From Acanthochlamys bracteata (taxonomy: Eukaryota; Streptophyta; Magnoliopsida; Pandanales; Velloziaceae), in NCBI GenBank assembly GCA_019914995.1, contig CM034142.1, positions 5,041,031-5,105,030 of the forward strand: DNA of 64,000 bases. The letters are read 5' to 3'. The translations under genes were made by a program, and so were the position numbers. Below the pieces are notes generated by a model. It did not search any database and had not been told where the DNA came from. It was given only the letters and a program-made list of their open reading frames with translations. Below are positions 22,951-32,882 of the stretch, piece by piece. How positions within the stretch are numbered: the first letter of the stretch is position 1; the number at the start of each line of letters is the position of its first letter.

Positions 22951-23460
22951 TATGCTGATCTTCTGTGTAGTCATTTTTAATGATATTCGTGTCTTACAGT
23001 TCAAAGGCTCCAACAAAAGTTGAACTTAGACTAGTTTTAGAGAAATAGCAAACATTATGGAAGGCCTGATAGATACGATAGAAACATTTAGATGACAAAA
23101 ATGCATTTGATTAACTTGTGTAAATGTGCACATATAAGTATGTATATTTGTCTGCATCTACGTATACGCATGCAGGCATTGGGGCTTGAAAGATTAATAA
23201 ACAAGTTTGGATAGCGTGAGCATCTTCACTGTCATGGAATTTCTTCAGATTTGAATGGGACATGCATATTGTTTACAAGAGATATATGTTCAAGAGAAAG
23301 GGATTCAAGGAGTGTTGTTGTTACCTTTCCTTCTGGACCTTTAGATAGTTTAAGTTGTTGTTACCTTTCAAATTCGACGCAATGTTCTCTTATACTCTTT
23401 GCTAGCTATTCTAATATGTTGGTTTTGCTTAATAGCTAAACTGTTATGGTTTCTGAAGAT
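22951..23460. other. Degraded intron/exon stretch of the DUF218 pseudogene, nothing recognised
   Basis: The central exons of the DUF218 gene should lie here if they were kept. I see no block matching them and no other gene. Confidence 0.4.
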
Positions 23461-23760
23461 TCTTTTCTGACTTTAGGCAATAAGCTATGATTTCAAGGAT
23501 TAGCAGTTTCACTAGTTTGCATGGATCAGCAATTCCATTCCCAGAAGGAAGATTCTCCTATGTTGGCACTACAGCGTCTCTAATGGCAAATGAGGCAGCA
23601 ATGAAAGGTGAAGCTGCAGTCAGAACTCAATTCAAGGAAGATCCCTATGGGTGTTCAAATTCTCTTCATCGCAAGAGGCTGAGCAAGGATCCATTCCATC
23701 GTTCTATACCTTACCCTAATGAATGTCCTAAGCTGTGAGACTTATTCAAATACTTCGAAA

Positions 23761-24044
23761 GCTCAAAAGTTTCAGCACAGCCAAACGGAGCCTATATCCC
23801 TAGTACACGTGAGCCTAAATCATATAATCACTCCTTACCATAAACGCCTCGCATATCTACCATTGTCAGCAAGAAATTAAACATAGAAACGCAAAAGGAT
23901 GAAAGTTATCTTCCTCCATAATTTTTAACATCCCAAGTAGCGAGAGTACTGCAACTTTCTGCTCGAGTAAGTTAACGGCCCAAAATTGTAGCCCAAAACC
24001 TTGGTCCGTACTAAATATATCTGCTCTCAAACCCTTCAAATGTT
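23761..24044. other. Spacer, no gene seen
   Basis: This is non-coding sequence after the last DUF218 block. Nothing recognisable. Confidence 0.4.
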
Positions 24045-24280
24045 AGGGCATGTTTTGCTGCGTTTTTCATTCCAACTATTTAGTTTATGTTTTTCGATAA
24101 AATTTCTACAATATTCTAAAGAATTTATTTAAAATTTTGAAAAGTATATAAAATTCTACATCCTAAAATCTTATTTTATTATTTTTTTAAGTTAAAAAAA
24201 TAGATCTCGTTTTGAAAAAAAGACGAGAATGCTCTTCGTTTCAAAAAAGCTCCTCTTCAAAATCACCCCAAACGTGAAGG
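24045..24280 (+). repeat. AT-rich dispersed repeat, copy 2
   Basis: It opens GGGCATGTTTTGCTGCG and includes AATCTTATTTTATTATT and AAATAGATCTCGTTTTG (about 24198-24214), one base different from the AATAGAGCTCGTTTT core of copies 1 and 6. It closes near AATCACCCCAAACG. Confidence 0.55.
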
Positions 24281-24426
24281 TAATTCAAAAGAAAAATGGA
24301 CTTTGAATTTGCAATTCTGTATTTTAGTTGATTAACTTTGAAACCATGAAGATTGAACAGCTGTAGTGCTGTTTAATTGTTGGAATTTTCGAGAGTTAAA
24401 TTTGCCTCTTTGTTTTATTTGTGCAG

Positions 24427-25977
24427 TTTAATATCGTGCACCCAACAACCGGGTACCAGAAGAAGCTTGAGATAGATGACGACCAAAAGCTGTGTGTTCT
24501 AAAATTTTGCAATTCTTTTTGCCCTGTTTGCATTGCAGTAGAGTTGTCAGCAGAACTTGGAAATTGCATCCTTATAACTTGAATTTGCAATGAAAGTTTC
24601 TTAACATTTGAATGATTATATGGGACTGGGTAGACCGTGGAGCTGAAATGTAATGTTCTTAAAAGAGTTGTCTGCAACAGATTTGGTTTTGTTGATTTAA
24701 TTCGTTTCAAGATATGAAGCGGTAGAGGCAAGTTGCCTTCTGTTTTTCCATTTCGTAATAGGAAATTGACTTGATAAGCATGCATTTTCTACATCTATGA
24801 ACATTAATCTTCATATAAAATTCTCCCTGGACTTTTAAGAAATAATTGCGTAATTTAATGTGCAAAGTAAGGAGAACAACGGAGAGCAACACCATTTCTG
24901 CAGCTTTTTGCTTCTTCTGTTTCAGTTTCTTATCTAGCCTTTATGAATGTTATTAGCTTGGAGTGAAGCATATCATCTGTTTTAGTTGAATAAATACCAG
25001 AAACCTTCTTTTTAGTTAAATGTTCTTTCGACTAATTAATACATGTGTTCTTTATACTGGAAAGAGTAGAAGCCTTTTTATCTAGTCCATATGTAAATGT
25101 ATTCATACTATCACTTAGTTGTGTTGTTTTTATGTACTGGACGAAGTAGCAGCCCAGGTGATGTTTAATCTTTTCATGGAGGATGATGTTCACAGGTATA
25201 TAAACACATGTTGCCGCACCTTTACAACTAAATCGGGTCCGTATTGTCTTGATTTATTACCTTGCTTTGCAGTTAGTTCTAGATGGTTCCTATGACCTTT
25301 ACTTTTGATCTCGCTAAAGTATTGGCTTATATATTTAAGTACATTTGGTATAAGCTGAGACGTTGAGTAATCTTTATGTATCTGTAGGAATTGAACATTG
25401 GTATTCATGATTTGGTGAAGAATATCTTAAAAATATTGAGCTGTAACAATGTGGTCTTCGTTTTTTTAAAACATTTCAACATTCATTTGTTGATAGATAC
25501 TTGGTGAATGTTTAAAGTGTAGAAATGTACGTAGTAGCTTGGAATTGCTCCCAACCCTATTTGTGAGTGTTTGCTAATGCTGTGGTATTATTCTAGTTCC
25601 ATAATTGTTTGTTCCTTAAAGCATCTTGTTGACGTTCACATATTTTGATTCATGTAAAGCTGATTTTTCCCCTTTAAAGCTACCTTTTGTCTAGAGGGAA
25701 GTCTTTGTTTCAACTGAGTCGTTGTTTGTTTGTAAGACTTACATCTCTTATTTTCATTTGTTTTAGGCAGTTTGTTGTAGTCTTTATTTTGTCGATACTA
25801 CTTCCTGGAAACCATGGATGGCAACTTCCCCGTTTTTGTTAACTTCGAATTTTTTTCTCCAATTCAGGTAAGGCGCCCAAGATTCAGAGGCTGGTGACTC
25901 CATTGACACTTATCAGAGTAAGCGTGATAGAATTGCTGAGAAGAAGAGGCTGCTTCCAAGCCATCAGACTTAAGGAG
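24427..25977 (+). pseudogene. RPS6: Ribosomal protein S6 pseudogene that retains introns
   Basis: Three exon-like blocks match eS6, a 40S subunit protein. At 24427-24492, preceded by a TTGTGCAG acceptor, is the N-terminal segment (FNIVHPTTGYQKKLEIDDDQ; only ATG-AAG would precede it in the usual exon 1). At about 25163-25235 is EDDVHRYINTCCRTFTTKSG. At about 25868-25965, after an AATTCAG acceptor, is GKAPKIQRLVTPLTL, followed after a 2-base shift by KRDRIAEKK. The middle of the protein is missing, apart from a possible remnant near 24868-24900, and a stop follows soon after the last block. Introns between blocks show that this is a decayed gene duplicate rather than a processed retrocopy. Confidence 0.85.
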
Positions 25978-26235
25978 CGCGTTCGGCGTTACTGTTTTCT
26001 AAAAATAATTTTTATTTTTTTATTTATATTTTTTAATATATTTTTTATAAATATATAAAAAATTTATTTAAAAATTTAAAAAGTATAAAAAATTTTACAT
26101 AATAAAACTTTATATTATTTATTTTATTATTTTTTTAAATTAAAAATAAGATTTATTTTTTAAAAAAATAAAAATATTTTTCGTCTAAAAAAACTTTATT
26201 TTATAATTATTTGAAATTGTGTTTGGAGTGCAATT
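25978..26235 (+). repeat. AT-rich dispersed repeat, copy 3
   Basis: It begins GCGTTCGGCGTTACTG immediately after the last RPS6 block and contains TTTTACATAATAAAACTTTATATTATT-type sequence before a second A/T block, ending near GTGTTTGGAGTGC. The overall order of blocks matches the copies at 2660 and 24045. Confidence 0.5.
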
Positions 26236-27299
26236 GATTTCTTTTCTAAATATTTTTATAATGCATACCGTTTTATTTTGAAATCTTTATTTAAGATTGC
26301 AAGAAAAGATTTTGATCATTTTTTGATGTTTGAGGCTTGTCTGGGACAAATTATGTGGGTTTATGTAACAGTATACTGTCGTAGAGTATTTGTTCTACTA
26401 ATTGCTACACTGCAGCTCTGAATTGGGATTGTTGGTGGTAAGTACTGCAGCGCGACCTTGGTGTTGTTCAAATTCTCAAACTGTATGGATGATAGCACTG
26501 TTTGGATCTGCGTGATGATGTAGTTCTACGTACCTATATGAATTTTTATTATTAAGTACTTCGAGAAGTTAGGACGTTATTGCGTCACTATTAACTGGGA
26601 ACGAGATTAAAAAATAGAGTATAAGTAATGAAGATAAAAAGTAATTAAGGGGAGTTGTTTAATCGCACATTGTTTGCATAGAAGAGTAAATAAGCAAGGG
26701 AAGAAAATTTATAGTAAAAAATTTAAATGTATTTTTTGAGTAATATTATTCTAATTTTAGATTGATTAATTTTATTAACATAATTAAATTAATTTTGTTA
26801 GTATAACTTAACTAAACTAAATCAATTATTGAAGGTAAAATATTTTGATGATATAGTTTTGTTACTTTTTTTACTAATAATAATCAACTGAAACTTATTT
26901 AAGTGAATATGTAAATATAAGTTTTTATAACAAAAAGCGTGCCACTTTTTAAAAATTTTGGAAAGAACTTTCTTTTATAAACTATAGGGAATATATTACA
27001 ATTTCATAAAATTCACATATCAAAAACAAAAAATGACTAAAGAGAGATTCTAAACACGATTTATCGAATAATATAAAATACAAATATTATGAGCTATTGG
27101 AAACTGATTGTACATATTACAATCTTCAAAATAACTATAATATATGTCTAACCTAGAAAATACAATAGCAAATCACTTTCAATTCAAAACAATTTATGAA
27201 TTGTGAACTCTATCTAAAGCTGTAAAAATCATCTAGTTTCAATACAAAATTTGAAAAAAAAGTTTATTAGAACACCACCCAAAAATATTATAATAATAA
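26236..27299. other. AT-rich intergenic DNA with one repeat copy
   Basis: There is no gene. The part at about 26640-26960 resembles 30450-30800 (shared order: GCATAGAAGAGTAAATAAGC-like start, GAGTAATATTATTCTAATTTT, then ATGTAAATATAAGTTTTTATAA), suggesting a second AT-rich MITE-like family. Confidence 0.5.
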
Positions 27300-28450
27300 T
27301 AATATTAATATCCATTACAACTTCTCTACATATTAAGTGCAATTTCATCCTTAATTAACTCTCCTAGTCGTGTATCTTTATCATGATCGTCATATTTTTT
27401 TGACATTGTTAGTTCGGTTGGCAAGTTCTTCATCTACTTTCTAATAAGGTTATTATCAACGTCTTCACCTATAGATAGTTATGTATAATGCGATATATTG
27501 TTATAATTTTCTTATAAATTAACACCAAATAATAGTTCATCTGAGCTTGATATAATAGAAAATTTTTTTTGTAATGCACCAAATGCTCTTTCAATTGTAT
27601 TCCGAAATGACGCATGCCGAAGATTTAAATAGTTTTTTATAATTTCTAGTTAGATTCAATGATGAATACTCCTATAAATTATAACCGGTCCTTCAATCCG
27701 TTGTAATTAATCCAGTCTAATCATGAAATTAGCATTAACAAGATAGAATTTTTTTGAAATCCAGATATCAATGATATGTTATTATAAGGATTGAAATTAA
27801 CCACATGGCTTTTTTGAAATCATTACTATTTTCTAGTATTATTAATAAATGTTGTCTTCTTAATGCATTTTTTATAACTCTAGAATTAGATGGTAATTGT
27901 TTCTCACCAGCTAAAATATATGTAAACTTGATATCAGAAGTATAGATAGTCTGCATATTTTGTATGGGATATTTTTTTCTACTGAAATATCTAGGAGCAA
28001 CCATGCAAGAATTTTTACCTCGAATGTGTTCCAACAATTGCACCAAAGCAATCATAATATTACAAGTTATTGTAAACAATAGGTAATAAATTCACCTTGA
28101 AATATAGATAGTATTGATGCCTATTGTATTTTTCTATAGGAACTCATTATACATCAGGCTATTGAAAAAAACCTCCTTCTAATTCTATGATGGTACTTTA
28201 AACGTTACAGAAGTGATGACTAATAGTTTCTCCGGATCGTCGGAAGATACTTATGCTAAATGGTTCTTTAGTTTTTGTCCAACAATGCTCATAAAACTGA
28301 TAACTTGTTCTTATACACTTGTCCCATCATATAGGTCGAAGACCACCATAGGCCCTAAACTATGATGCTATTTAACAAATGCTAACTGACTCATCCGACA
28401 AATGTTACAATATCTCGCCACATTAGAAATGGAACTAAATATCCATGTCG
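27300..28450 (-). pseudogene. PIF/Harbinger transposase relic
   Basis: On the minus strand the family's blocks appear in order. The N-terminal helix region is at about 28400-28200, with RMSQLAFVK-like and RSGETISHHF motifs. The DDE nuclease part is at about 28040-27850, with RKKYPIQN, FTYILAGE and SNSRVIKNAL. The C-terminal block is at about 27627-27520 (NLRHASFRN then IERAFGALQKKF). These transposases excise and insert elements at TTA-type sites. At least six stops or shifts are present, including loss around the second catalytic Asp. I did not find terminal repeats. The longest surviving open stretch is 103 codons (27768-28079). Confidence 0.85.
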
Positions 28451-28683
28451 AATCCTTTCTCATTTTTTTTCTGTAACATCGGGACTAATTTCAATTAGCT
28501 TTTCCTTTGGTTTTGTAACATCAACCACTAAGCAACAGCACAAATATGTACTATAGACAAATGATACAAACATACTAGCTTAAGCTTATTTTCCATATTA
28601 AATATTAAGTAAATTTTGCAAAAAGCAACGTAACAAATTAGAAGAAAACTGTTAGATATCTTCATCAACCTAGAATACTATGA

Positions 28684-29730
28684 TAATCTAGGTAGTACCC
28701 ATTTCAACTTTGAAAAAAAGAAAAAAGTGACACTCCACACTTGTATAGTATTATATAGTTTTTAATTTTCATCAAAGCTAGTAAACTGTAGGTAGCATCC
28801 ATTTCAACAAAAGAATTTCCAAACCAGTGTACTATCACATAGCTTTCAAATTTTCAACACAAAGTTAGGTAACTCTATTTAGCATCCATTTCAATACCAA
28901 AAAAACTTCCAAACTAGTGTAGTAACTATAGCTTTTAGATTATCATATAAAGTTAGGTAACTCTAGGTAGCATCCACTCAACACCCAAAAAAACTTCCAA
29001 ACTAGGGTAGTATCACATAACTTTCAAGCTTCCATCACAAAGCTTGGAATGCAACAATCTATTCACATGCATAGCATCCAAGTACTCCACAAAACGCAAA
29101 ATTACCATAGAATTATATATGCAAGCTAGGTAACTCTAGGTAGCATCCATTTTAACACCCAAAAAAACTGTAGATCAGTGTAGTATCTTATAACTTTAGA
29201 TTTTCATCACAAAACTAGATAACTCTAGGTAACATCTGTTTCAACACCCAAAAAAATTGCTAGATCAGTGTAGTATCTTATAGTTTTTGATTTTCATCAC
29301 AAAGGTAGGCAACTCCAGGTAGTATCCGTTTCAACACCCTAAAAAACTTCCAGACCATTGAAATCATATAACAATCCAATCTTCATCACAAAGCTGAGTA
29401 ACTCCAGGTTGCATCCTTTTCAATACCCTAAAATTTCCAGATCAATATAGTATCACATAGCTTTTAGATTTTCATCACAAAGCTAAGCAACTCCAGGTGG
29501 CATCCACTCAACACCTAAAGAAACTTTCAAACGAGTTTAGTATCACTTAGCTTTGAAATTTTTTGTGACGAAGATAAGTAACTCTAGATAGCATCTATTT
29601 CAGTATCCAAAAGAACTCTAGAATAGTGTAGTACTTTTAGCTTTCAGATTTTTATCACAAAGCTGCGTAACTCTAGGTAGCAACAAAACACTTCCAGACC
29701 AGTGAAGTCACATAGCTTTCTCTTAACAAT
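28684..29730. repeat. Tandem array, about 89-bp period, about 11-12 units
   Basis: The block TAACTCTAGGTAGCATCCA, or a near variant, starts at about 28684, 28783, 28870, 28958, 29131, 29220, 29310, 29399, 29488, 29579 and 29668. Most intervals are 87-91 bp; one 173-bp interval holds a diverged unit (29041-29125). Each unit continues with CAACACCCAAAAAAACTTCC, a CAGTGTAGTATCACATAGCTT-like block and TTTTCATCACAAAG. Units are contiguous without unique spacers, so this is a minisatellite and not a CRISPR array. It starts about 230 bp beyond the N-terminal end of the Harbinger relic. Confidence 0.92.
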
Positions 29731-29797
29731 AGAGAGATCTACCAATAAAAAATACATGAATTTTATTAATTGCTAGGAATATTACGAACCTTAGTAG

Positions 29798-30356
29798 ACT
29801 ATTTACAGGAGTGGCAAATTTCGACCCGATCCAAAATCGATCCGAAAAGATCGGGTTCGGGTCAAACTTTACTCAGATTCGGATTGATTTCGGGTCGACC
29901 CAAAAATGATCCGAAAAATTTAAACGGGTTCGAATTGATCCAAAATTGAGCCGTTTAATCCGTATAACTATTTACATAGTATATGTTACTTAATAATTAG
30001 AAAAAAAAATTTGAATTTAATTTGTATATATATTTTAATTTATCTTAATTTAAACTAATTTTTATTTAATTTATAAATGTTGTCAAAATTAATATTTTTC
30101 TTTTTAAATATATTATAATTAATAATTTATATGTATTATTATTAAAAAAATTAATATTTATAATTTTTATTTAATAATTTAATTATTAAATGGGTCGACC
30201 CGAGTTTGATCCGATTATAAATAGGTTGGGTTAGGATTGACAATTTTGATCCATATAAATAAATATCGAATATGGTTGAATAATTTTGACCCGATTATTA
30301 TATGAATTGATCCGGAATCCGACCCATTAACCCATATTGTCATCCCTAACTATTTG
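29798..30356. mobile_element. hAT-type MITE (543 bp) with 8-bp target duplication
   Basis: The element runs 29806-30348. Its ends are imperfect inverted repeats: AGGAGTGGCAAA at the left and, reverse-complemented, AGGGATGACAAT at the right. Flanks ACTATTTA (29798-29805) and ACTATTTG (30349-30356) form an 8-bp duplication with one change, the hAT size. The interior has many GGGTCGACCC- and GATCCGAAAA-type motifs near both ends and an AT-rich centre. No coding capacity, so it is non-autonomous. Confidence 0.82.
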
Positions 30357-31619
30357 GAATGAATTAAAAAGTAAGATGAAAATAAAATTAAAAGTCAAAA
30401 TGAAGATGAAAATAAGTGAAGAGTAGTCATTTAATGTTATCATATTTGAATATATTAGTAAGGTTAAAGATTAATCATGTTTGGATAGAAGATGAAATGA
30501 ATGAGCAATTAAGTTAAACTTCTTTTAAAAGATTAAAATATTCATTTTGAGTTATATTAATCTAATTTTTTAATTAATCTAAATCTTATTAATATAACTT
30601 TAAATTAGTTTTATTAATATAAACTATTAATAACAATTTAAAATTAATATAGATATAATTAACAAAAATAAATTATTTATTTAATAATCATTTAGTAAAA
30701 TATATATAACAAAATTAATTGAAAATAATGTAAATATATAAATTATAAGTGTTTATAATAAAATACACCACATGATAAATATTTTTAATTTTTTGAATTT
30801 TTTTAAATGTAGAAAAGGATAGCAAATGAAGAGAAATTTGGAAGTTATTTTAATCTTGCTTAACACTCCCATATTAGAGTGTAAGCATTCATCCTCCATA
30901 AAATTAAAAACAAAAAACAATTTAATCTACATTCATCTTAACGAAAGTTTTCCAAACAAGATTAATAGAGATGAATTAACTAACTTCATCTCCTTTCCAT
31001 TCAATCTCATCCATAACACCATGTAAGAAAACATGATTGGTAATGGTACCAGCGTGAAAAGCTGGCTTAGTTATTGTCCTCGCACAGGTTAATTAACAGC
31101 TAGTTAATATAAATGAATGAGTGGTCTACCAAATAATTTAATTTATTAAAATAATTCCCTAATGGTGGTATTAATATTAGCCTTCGATTTTTTATTTCCG
31201 ACTGCAAAAATGAACTTAAAACTCTAAAACTTTGTATTGCCTTCTTTCTTAATTTTTTTTTCTTTGAGAAGGATTGACGTATACAAGTAAATTCACGAAG
31301 GTTGTGTATACATAAATTCACACAAAGAAAGGCCTTTTCATATTCTTTATTTTGTTTTGGTTTTTTCTTTTCTGTTAATTTTGTTGATGTTTGGATTGCA
31401 GAACTCACTATTATGCCATTGATTAAAGTTAGCCATAGCAGCTTTGTTTCTAAACTTAATGAACAAAAAGAAAAAAACAAAAAGAACGAAAAACAGCATT
31501 AGGATTTAGAGGCCAGCAGAAGTTCCGTCCACTCTTTCGTTATACTAGAAGGATGTTGAAAGTAATTTCGGTTATAAGTTTTATTCAGTTATTTAGTTCG
31601 CTTAATCTAAATGAACAAA
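30357..31619. other. AT-rich intergenic DNA, second copy of an AT-rich repeat
   Basis: About 30450-30800 resembles 26640-26960 (see there). The rest shows no gene; the open frames at 30826-31026 and 31100-31480 have low-complexity composition and no recognised similarity. Confidence 0.45.
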
Positions 31620-31885
31620 TTAAAGAGGCATTTGACAGTGCAATTTTTTAAAAGTATTTTAATTTTTAATTTATAGTTTTTAATAAATTTAAAAAATTTT
31701 ACGTAATAAAATTTATTATTATTATTTATTATTTATTTGAAATAAAATAATAAAATTTATTTATCAACTAAGATAAAAGTATTTTATATTTAAAAAATAT
31801 TTTTTAGAAACACTTTAAAAATATTTTCTCTTAGATATTTTAAATTTTTTAGAAAATAAATTTATTATTTATCAACAAACGGGTT
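31620..31885 (+). repeat. AT-rich dispersed repeat, copy 4
   Basis: GGCATTTGACAGTGCAATTTTTTAAAAG opens the segment; TTTTACGTAATAAAATTTATTATTATT matches the core of the other copies. The AGAGCTCG block is not preserved. Confidence 0.45.
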
Positions 31886-32229
31886 AAATGAAAAACATAC
31901 TGCCGAATAGAGCCTTAATTTATAAATTTCGAAAAAAGCACAAAACAGTGAATTGAGTGTTTGGATGAAATGACTTTAAGCTGCTTCAAGGTGCTTTCAA
32001 CAGTTGTATTAGAAAAAGCATCTCAGAGATGCTTTAAAAAAAAAAGCACTACGGGGCTTTTCTTGCATCCCTGCGTAATGACTATAATGCCCATGGTAAG
32101 TTTGTAAAATTACCACACTATATAAATTGTTTTACCGTCTCCAATTCACCGCATCATCTCATTTCGTTCGTTCTGCGTCCTTCGTTCTGCGCCGCTCCAC
32201 TCTTGAAACCCTAGCTCTCTCGGTCGATC
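31886..32229. other. Upstream region of the methyltransferase pseudogene
   Basis: There is no open reading frame of note. The last 90 bases (C- and T-rich, with GAAACCCTAGCTCTCTC) look like a plant 5' untranslated leader, with a TATATAAATTG near 32120. Confidence 0.4.
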
Positions 32230-32882
32230 TTGATCTCCGACGCCGATGATCTCTTCGTCTTCGGCAGACAGACTGATGACTCTTATTTTCGCCGTCTCAT
32301 ACCGTTACAAAGCCAAGCATTTCTTCGTCCCGACACAACAATCCGTATTCGGTGGCTCCCTTCAATGAACAACAACAACAATCCGTATTCAACTCTTCTA
32401 AACTTTACCGGAAAGCGAGCGATCGAGCTTGGATCCGGTTGGTCCTTCAGGAATCGCTCTATCTGTTCTTGGCCTCGAATTATCCTCACCGATATCGCTC
32501 CTGGTCTCCCGGCCCTCCGCAAGAATCTTAAACGAAACCGTCCTGCCTTACCCGGCCGAGTGCCGAAAATCGCACAGCTCTACTGGAACAATCTTGATCA
32601 AGCTCAATCTCTTTGCCTGCCGTTTGATATCGTTGTCGCTGTTGATGTTGTGTATATGGAAGATTCTGCTGTACAGCTTCTTTCTGCGATGGAGTCTCTT
32701 CTTGTTGATGATGGTGTGGTGTTGTGAGGGTACCAGCTGAGATCCCTGAGGCACACCAGGTGTTCTGGGAACGGTGCAGGGAGGTGTTTCCGGTTATTGA
32801 TAAGGTACCCCATGAGCATCTCCCCCCGGAGTATGCGTATGAGGAGACCGATGTGTACATTTTCAGGAAGAGGAGGTTGTAG
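32230..32882 (+). pseudogene. METTL21-like lysine methyltransferase pseudogene
   Basis: The sequence matches plant members of the METTL21-type, seven-strand methyltransferase family, which methylate lysines on chaperones and other proteins with S-adenosylmethionine. Blocks in order: DDLFVFGRQTDDSYFRRLIP (about 32242), GKRAIELGSG (SAM motif I, about 32410-32439), GPSGIALSVLGLEL in another frame, LTDIAP (about 32485), AQLYWNNLDQ, FDIVVAVDVVYMED (post-I Asp region), DDGVVL, and a C-terminal block ending EETDVYIFRKRRL and TAG at 32880-32882. Small deletions break motif I and the segment after it (their sum keeps frame), a TGA follows DDGVVL, and another base is lost near 32740. No ATG starts the frame. 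No introns are seen. Confidence 0.82.

Larger units (their letters stand above)
16665..23760 (+). pseudogene. DUF218-domain membrane protein gene, split by a copia element and degraded
   Basis: Exon-like pieces: a leader with ATG at 16814 and a donor after KIKSDKK near 16850; 17001-17103, encoding a hydrophobic anchor (FALIALLFTVASMFISA) and ending at a GT donor; 17639-17847, encoding GQAVTFLAHIKAGVEIAA then LLLFSGGETRK, the hallmark of eukaryotic DUF218 (YdcF-like) proteins, again ending at a GTAAGC donor; and about 23485-23738, encoding the C-terminal segment with AIPFPEGRFSYVGTTA, EDPYGCSNSLHRK and DPFHRSIPYP. The copia element at 17906-22945 lies between the last two. Exons expected before 17639 and between the conserved halves are missing. 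Near 23490 the frame is shifted by one base, and a TGA follows CPKL where the family continues. The biochemical role of DUF218 proteins in plants is unknown to me. Confidence 0.78.

Noticed and set aside
24396-24785. 129-codon minus-strand open frame
   Set aside because: It is antisense to the first RPS6 block and has no recognised domain.
28684-29730. CRISPR-like array
   Set aside because: Units are contiguous and similar over their whole length, without unique spacers, and the DNA is plant nuclear.
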